NCBI GenBank assembly: GCA_002420015.1
Contig: DIHF01000078.1
Location: 5,885 to 16,111 of the forward strand
DNA length: 10,227 nucleotides
Direction: 5' to 3'
Source: Micavibrio sp. UBA5703
GTDB taxonomy: Bacteria; Pseudomonadota; Alphaproteobacteria; Micavibrionales; Micavibrionaceae
Shown here one piece after another: positions 8,369 to 10,227 of this stretch (position 1 is the stretch's first letter; every line of letters begins with the position of its first letter). The translations under genes were made by a program, and so were the position numbers. The notes under the pieces were generated by a model, which was not told the DNA's origin, searched no databases, and saw only the letters and a program-made list of their open reading frames with translations.

Positions 8369-8647
8369 TTACTTCTTGTTAACGGCCTTTTTCAGCTCCT
8401 TGCCGGCCTTGAATTTAGGCTGCTTGGAAGCCGGGATTTTGATCGGCTCGCCCGTGCGCGGGTTACGGCCTGTCGTAGCCGAGCGCTGCGCAACGGAGAA
8501 TGTGCCAAAACCAACCAGACGAACATCGTCACCTTTCTTCAGGCTTGCCTTGATGGCTTCGATAACGGCGTCAACAGTCGCCGCTGCCTTTTGCTTGGAG
8601 ATGTCGGTTTTCTTTGCAACTTTTTCAACGAGATCTTGCTTATTCAT
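8369..8647 (-). CDS. hup: DNA-binding protein HU
   Basis: Small basic nucleoid protein that binds and bends DNA as a dimer, with roles in chromosome compaction, replication and repair. The length of 92 residues is usual for HU. The N-terminal helices MNKQDLVEKVAKKTDISKQKA form the dimer body. VRLVGFGTF (42-50) starts the beta-sheet. RNPRTG (61-66) with Pro63 is the tip of the DNA-gripping arm, and the C-terminus is Lys-rich (KAGKELKKAVNKK). HU is preferred over IHF because the N-terminus and the GFGTFSVAQRSATTGRNPRTG arm match HU, although single HU/IHF subunits can look alike. The start is supported by AAGGGG (8659-8654), 6 nt before the ATG. Placement directly after lon is the usual alphaproteobacterial order. 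The gene has its own terminator and an inverted repeat in its upstream region. Confidence 0.95.
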   Translation of the reverse strand: MNKQDLVEKVAKKTDISKQKAAATVDAVIEAIKASLKKGDDVRLVGFGTFSVAQRSATTGRNPRTGEPIKIPASKQPKFKAGKELKKAVNKK

Positions 8648-8681
8648 GGGAAACCCCTTCGGTTAGAGTTAAGCAATAAAA

Positions 8682-8708
8682 TGACCGTTCAAGAAATTTG
8701 ATCGGTCA
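8682..8708. repeat. Inverted repeat TGACCG...CGGTCA in the lon-hup gap
   Basis: Outer arms TGACCG (8682-8687) and CGGTCA (8703-8708) and inner arms TCAA (8689-8692) and TTGA (8698-8701) pair, with one T/T mismatch between them and a 5-nt loop. On the minus strand the hairpin is followed by TTTTATT, so it may act as a second terminator-like element after lon. Its centre also contains TTGAAC, a possible -35 hexamer for hup, which would make the repeat an operator instead. It lies 34 bp before the hup ATG. I cannot choose between the two roles from sequence. Confidence 0.45.
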
Positions 8709-8714
8709 GATGAT

Positions 8715-8757
8715 GGAAAAAACCCTCGAAGACCCAAGGTTTCCTAGGCTTTTTTCC
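8715..8757. terminator. Bidirectional terminator-like stem after lon
   Basis: Arms GGAAAAAACCCT (8715-8726) and AGGCTTTTTTCC (8746-8757) are complementary over 12 positions with one mismatch. The six A / six T tracts within the arms give the A-stem-T layout of bidirectional terminators. It lies 39 bp after the lon stop codon. The 19-nt interior can form only small extra pairings (CCT/AGG). Likely the end of the lon transcript, less clean than the hup terminator. Confidence 0.5.
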
Positions 8758-8796
8758 AATTGATACGATTCTTTTAAGGCTTTTCGTTCAGGGGAG

Positions 8797-10227
8797 TCAA
8801 TGGCGAATTACGCCTTCGCCCTTGTTTTCTGCAGTTTTCGCCGGAATATCCGCAAGATTCTGGCCTTTTTCAGCAATTATCGGGCGTGGCATATCCATAA
8901 GCGCATGCGTAAGAACCTCATCGATCGTCCGCACAGGCACGATTTCCATGCCCTTGATGACGTTGGCGGGAATCTCCTCAAGGTCTTTTTCGTTGTCTTG
9001 CGGAATCAGAACCTTGGTGATTCCCCCGCGCAGCGCCGCCAGAAGTTTTTCCTTCAGGCCGCCGATAGCCGTGACATTGCCGCGCAGATTCACCTCGCCG
9101 GTCATGGCAAGATCGCGGCGCACTTCGATTCCGGACAACGCCGAAACAATCGCGGTTACCATCGCCGCGCCGGCCGATGGGCCATCCTTGGGCGTCGCGC
9201 CTTCGGGAACGTGAACGTGGATTTGCATTTCCTTCAATTTCTCGTAATCGATTCCGTATTGCGCGGCACGTGACTTCACCAGCATCTCGGCAACGGTCAC
9301 GGATTCTTTCATGACTTCTTTGATATTTCCGGTCGTTGTCACCTTGCCGTCCTTGCCGGGCATGGTAACTGCCTCGATGGACAGCAGATCGCCGCCCGTC
9401 TCGGTGTAAGCCAGACCGTTGACGACACCAACGCGGTTGCTTTCCTCGATCTCGCCGTAGCGGTATTTCTTCACGCCTGCGTACTTCCCGATATTGCGCG
9501 GCGAAATAGCAACGCTTCCCTTGCCCTTCATAAGAATCTCTTTAATGGCCTTGCGGCAGAGATTGGCAATTTCGCGCTCAAGATTACGCACCCCGGCTTC
9601 GCGGGTGTAATACTGGATCAGATGGCGAATGGCGTTATCGCTGATGGCGAACTCGTCTTTTTTGAGTCCCGCCGCCTCCATCTGCTTTTTCAGCAGGTGT
9701 CGTTTGACGATCTCCAGCTTTTCATCTTCGGTATAGCCCGAAATGCGGATGATCTCCATCCGGTCCAGAAGCGGCCTTGGCATATTCGCCACAGAGTTCG
9801 CCGTGCAGACGAACATGACGTCGGACAGATCGTAATCCAGCTCAAGATAATGGTCGTTGAACGTATGATTCTGCTCAGGGTCCAGAACCTCCAGCAGCGC
9901 CGCGCTCGGGTCGCCGCGCCAGTCGGAGCCCAGCTTGTCCACCTCATCAAGCAGGAACAGCGGATTGCTGGTCTTGGCTTTTTTCATGCCCTGCACGACC
10001 TTACCCGGCATAGCGCCGATATAGGTGCGGCGGTGGCCGCGAATTTCGCTTTCATCGCGCACGCCGCCCAGCGACATGCGGACGAAATTGCGGTTCGTCG
10101 CCTTGGCGATGGATTGCCCGAGTGACGTTTTACCGACGCCCGGGGGGCCGACAAGGCAAAGGATCGGGCCTTTGACTTTTCTGGTTCTTTGTTGCACGGC
10201 CAGGTATTCAAGGATGCGCTCCTTGAC
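8797..10227 (-). CDS. lon: ATP-dependent protease Lon, C-terminal part (5' end beyond window)
   Basis: Cytoplasmic AAA+ serine protease that degrades damaged and regulatory proteins. The frame is open to the window edge, giving 476 codons here; the first in-window codons read VKERILEYLAVQQRTRK, so the GTG at 10197 is an internal valine and not a start. Compared with E. coli Lon (784 residues), about the first 330 residues (substrate-binding N domain) lie outside. Seen, counting from the first in-window codon: Walker A GPPGVGKT (27-34), Walker B FLLDEVDK (91-98), sensor 1 TANS (142-145), LLDR (153-156) and sensor-2-type GVRNLER (212-218). The protease domain has catalytic Ser351 in PKDGPSAGAA and Lys394 in GGLKEKLLAA, 43 apart as in E. 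coli (Ser679/Lys722). The tail after the protease domain (DMPRPIIAEKG... to VIRH) is slightly longer than in E. coli. No defect is seen. Confidence 0.97.
   Translation of the reverse strand, partial: VKERILEYLAVQQRTRKVKGPILCLVGPPGVGKTSLGQSIAKATNRNFVRMSLGGVRDESEIRGHRRTYIGAMPGKVVQGMKKAKTSNPLFLLDEVDKLGSDWRGDPSAALLEVLDPEQNHTFNDHYLELDYDLSDVMFVCTANSVANMPRPLLDRMEIIRISGYTEDEKLEIVKRHLLKKQMEAAGLKKDEFAISDNAIRHLIQYYTREAGVRNLEREIANLCRKAIKEILMKGKGSVAISPRNIGKYAGVKKYRYGEIEESNRVGVVNGLAYTETGGDLLSIEAVTMPGKDGKVTTTGNIKEVMKESVTVAEMLVKSRAAQYGIDYEKLKEMQIHVHVPEGATPKDGPSAGAAMVTAIVSALSGIEVRRDLAMTGEVNLRGNVTAIGGLKEKLLAALRGGITKVLIPQDNEKDLEEIPANVIKGMEIVPVRTIDEVLTHALMDMPRPIIAEKGQNLADIPAKTAENKGEGVIRH

Noticed and set aside
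10195..10197. GTG as the start codon of the Lon-like reading frame
   Set aside because: The frame continues upstream to the window edge with Lon-like sequence, and the ATPase Walker A motif would follow after only 16 residues, so the gene is simply cut by the window.

Overview
The window looks like ordinary chromosome of an alphaproteobacterium. Three things support this: the lon - hup - tRNA-Val order, the long-form IspG of the alpha/beta-proteobacterial type (CPGCGRTTSTVFQELAG and ISLPGTGES blocks), and a chemoreceptor ending in EVEGFLKNIRAA, an ending I associate with alphaproteobacterial receptors. Base composition is moderately GC-rich and every supported gene lies on the minus strand, so transcription runs from high to low coordinates. 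I see no mobile element, CRISPR array, phage gene or integrase.

Layout in the direction of transcription. The window opens inside lon (ATP-dependent protease; N-terminal third or so lies outside). A terminator-like inverted repeat and a second, TGACCG...CGGTCA inverted repeat separate it from hup (HU nucleoid protein), which ends in a textbook intrinsic terminator. tRNA-Val(TAC) follows. Next is a signal-peptide-bearing outer-membrane beta-barrel of the alginate-export/porin type, closed by a strong GC hairpin. Then come a NIT-domain methyl-accepting chemotaxis protein, ispG (isoprenoid MEP pathway), a small unrecognised acidic protein with a good promoter in front of it, and the pair gabD (succinate-semialdehyde dehydrogenase) and ald (alanine dehydrogenase). 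The window ends in tRNA-Asp(GTC), cut by the window edge.

Functional reading. Lon/HU and the tRNAs are housekeeping. The gabD-ald pair, 46 bp apart, makes sense as one catabolic unit: a pyruvate-dependent transaminase acting on 4-aminobutyrate would produce succinate semialdehyde plus alanine. GabD oxidises the first to succinate and Ald returns the second to pyruvate and ammonium. The transaminase is not in the window, so this is inference. The porin and the chemoreceptor are adjacent but have separate control signals and no proven common ligand.

The best points for a second look are a Cys in IspG where family members carry an Asp, the promoter and palindrome packed against the ispG start codon (possible leaderless mRNA), the orphan 116-120-residue gene, and the separation of tRNA-Val from tRNA-Asp by about 8 kb. 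I did not find evidence for a novel defence, mobile or biosynthetic system here.
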